This document shows positions 61,996 to 64,000 of a stretch of DNA of 64,000 nucleotides, in pieces. Numbering within the stretch: the stretch's first letter is position 1; each line of letters opens with the position of its first letter. The notes below the pieces were generated by a model. That model was not told the DNA's origin and ran no database searches. It saw nothing but the letters and a program-made list of their open reading frames with translations. This DNA is from Mugil cephalus. Taxonomy: Eukaryota > Chordata > Actinopteri > Mugiliformes > Mugilidae. Where the stretch lies: contig NC_061785.1 in assembly GCF_022458985.1 (NCBI RefSeq), positions 3,896,204-3,960,203 of the forward strand, in the 5' to 3' direction. Made by a program: the position numbers and the translations under genes.

Positions 61996-63142
61996 TTACC
62001 ACCACCCCCACCACCACAGTGTGACTGTGTGAGAAAATGAATGATGCATCGAAATTTGTGCATCTAAAATGGAAAAGCGCTGTATAAAACCAATGCAAAG
62101 TCAAAAAGTACGTATGAGAAGACGATGCGAGGATTTAAAGTGAAATGGCGATAGGGTTCTACCTATTAGACATTAAGATCTTAGCAGAAGGACATTAGCT
62201 CGTAGCTCAGTGCTCTTGTGCTCCTCAGTAGTCCCTCACTACCATTATGTTTATGTTACAATTACCAAGTTGTTTTTTTTTTTTTATTACAAGAAGTACT
62301 TTACAAGGGTCAAATCAGTGCTTGGAGAAAACGGCAGCAGGGATTAGCTGGAGATGTCCCTGGCTCCAAGGGCAGATTGGAAGGAGCTCCCTTTGACTTG
62401 AGCTCGCAGAAAAGGAAACTGCGTGAGGTTGCCTGGAGATTATGGATCCCTGCTTAAATAAAGACAATTACTTCGGCTCTCATAGCCGGGTTCATCTCAT
62501 TTTAACGTCCCCCGCCCGTGCTTTCTAAAGGCAGAAGCCTTTTTACCGCTTGATTCACGGACGTGTAAAGCTAACAGGTGGCTAAGTGCTGCACGCCAGG
62601 CGAAAAAGCAGCGCCGGGTGTGATCTGGCTTTAAGCTATCTATTCCCTGCACCTGGACGCGTTTGCCGGTTGTCGACATCTGTTTTCTTGGGATAATAAT
62701 GCAGTCGATGATCGCAGTCAGTTCTGTACTCACTGACCCCGAAACTGTTTGGGGAGCGAAGGGTCATGTTGACGCTGTCGATGTATTTGAACCGTCCCTA
62801 GAAATGATGGATTACTTCTCTTTGCGCTCTTGCGTGTCACGTACTCCCATCTTTTCTTTTCTTTTTTTTTTCGGGGGGAAGCTAAGCAGCGTCCTGAGAT
62901 CGATATATGATGCTGAAGCAGATTTTTGGGAATATTTAAAGTTAAACAACAGCAGCACAACAGCACGCAGCCTCCCGTTTTCTTGCGGCAGCGCAGCCAG
63001 ACAGCATTGTATCAGGCCGGGATCAAAACCAATCCACTGATCCTCTTTCCCCGAGAGGCTCATCCAGCTTTGGAGCCTCTGAGATCCCGCACGATATACG
63101 ACTAAGACCGCCGCTGCTAAGCCCGAGGATTCTGAACTTCAT

Positions 63143-63183
63143 TTTTTATTTATTTATTTATTTATTTTGTGTGTGTGTGTGTG
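63143..63183 (+). repeat. TTTA and GT simple repeats
   Basis: Six TTTA units followed directly by a short GT run. Confidence 0.85.
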
Positions 63184-63466
63184 TTTCTGCGTGTAACCTT
63201 CATGTGCACAAGTGTAGATTTATGCTCTACTATTTTAATATTGAGGGGGGAAGGAAAAAAAAGGTGATTAGCTTTTTTCTTGCACCTGCAATAAAGTTCT
63301 TTTATTTGCTTACACATGTTACATATCATGACACATATACTCGCATACAATAGAGGTCATTTCATACATCAAATTCTAATGCCTGAATGACAGCTGAAGT
63401 AGAAAGTAAATTGTGAATTATTTACTCAATTCTCACAAGGGAGCTAATGAAAAAGCCAGGGGCCTT

Positions 63467-63493
63467 TTTCTTTCTTTCTTTCTTTCTTTCTTT
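63467..63493 (+). repeat. TTTC microsatellite
   Basis: About seven CTTT units ending in a T run, in the region downstream of FRA10AC1. Confidence 0.85.
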
Positions 63494-64000
63494 TTAAATT
63501 CGCTGGAAGCAGAGCTGGTGCCGTAAATATTTACTGAAGCAAACGTCTCAGTCGGGGCTCGACTCAGTCAAAGTTTATGCACTGTTTCGGCTCCACTGAT
63601 TACATCACGGCTCCTCGCTTTAACTCAAACAGTTTCCAGGTAGTCCCCCAAAGCCACGCTGACAGGATTAAGCGCCATGAATCGATGCTCTATTGATTAT
63701 AGATTGTGTAACAGGAAGCGCAGGGACACGAAGCTCGGCTTTGCCCTTCGAGGGATTTCGCTAAAAGTGTCTCAGAAAGTGCACGGAGGGTTGCTCTGTA
63801 ATCTCAGGTTGTCAGACCACATGTAGGCCTCCATGGACGGACTTGCCTCAACCGTTGCAATCGGCGAAGAAACAAAATAAATAAATCTCTGAGAAGTTTG
63901 GCCTGTACCATCGCACAGTCAGTTACGCTACTCTTGCATCTTTGCGCACTCGTGTGCATAAACATCTGATGAGGCTTCGCCAGCCTCCTTTAACCTCTGT

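Larger units (their letters stand above)
61996..64000. other. Downstream of FRA10AC1: no gene recognised
   Basis: By human synteny PDE6C should converge on FRA10AC1 from the right, but I found none of its coding sequence. The segment 63500-63740 is repeat-poor and has homeodomain-like sites (GGATTAAGC, TGATTATAG), so it could be regulatory sequence of the next gene. Confidence 0.35.

Noticed and set aside
61663..64000. PDE6C exons, expected beside FRA10AC1 by human synteny
   Set aside because: No PDE catalytic or GAF-domain sequence was found on either strand; the gene is either further right or has moved.

Overview
The window looks like a teleost fish chromosome segment. Genes are split into many short exons with GT-AG introns. 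The intergenic DNA carries fish-type repeats: Tc1-like elements, inverted-repeat MITE-like elements, hAT/BED remnants, and abundant CA, GATA, GACA, GAA and CCT microsatellites. There are no operons or bacterial gene organisation. By hand-splicing I could reconstruct three complete protein-coding genes. They sit in the order and relative orientation of human 10q23.33: FRA10AC1 diverging from LGI1, with SLC35G1 downstream of LGI1 on the same strand.

Layout. 1-21.3 kb is mostly non-coding: microsatellites, a nearly full-length but broken Tc1-like transposon (6593-8097), and a GC-rich block near 14.75-14.96 kb that ends in a strong minus-strand splice donor and is bracketed by two inverted repeat copies. 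That block may be the 5' non-coding exon of a leftward gene; PLCE1 is expected there by synteny. 21.3-28.2 kb holds SLC35G1 (minus, 5 coding exons, 418 aa) with a CpG-rich first exon. 28.2-32.26 kb lies between SLC35G1 and the LGI1 stop codon; it contains a direct repeat pair whose right copy starts next to the LGI1 stop and carries a TIR-bearing insertion. 32.26-44.7 kb holds LGI1 (minus, 10 coding exons, 546 aa). 44.7-46.57 kb is the intergenic interval shared by the divergent LGI1 and FRA10AC1. 46.57-61.66 kb holds FRA10AC1 (plus, 14 coding exons, 333 aa). 61.66-64 kb has no coding sequence I recognise; PDE6C, expected next by synteny, is not visible.

The genes are not a pathway: LGI1 is a secreted neuronal synaptic protein, SLC35G1 a DMT-family multi-pass membrane protein, and FRA10AC1 a nuclear spliceosome-associated protein. 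They are linked by conserved synteny. The strongest unexpected signal is a textbook U12-type (minor spliceosome) intron in FRA10AC1. Others are a GATA microsatellite beginning six bases into LGI1 intron 2, loss of two of the three N-glycosylation sequons known from human LGI1, and the duplicated block at the LGI1 3' end. I found no evidence of a wholly new biological system.
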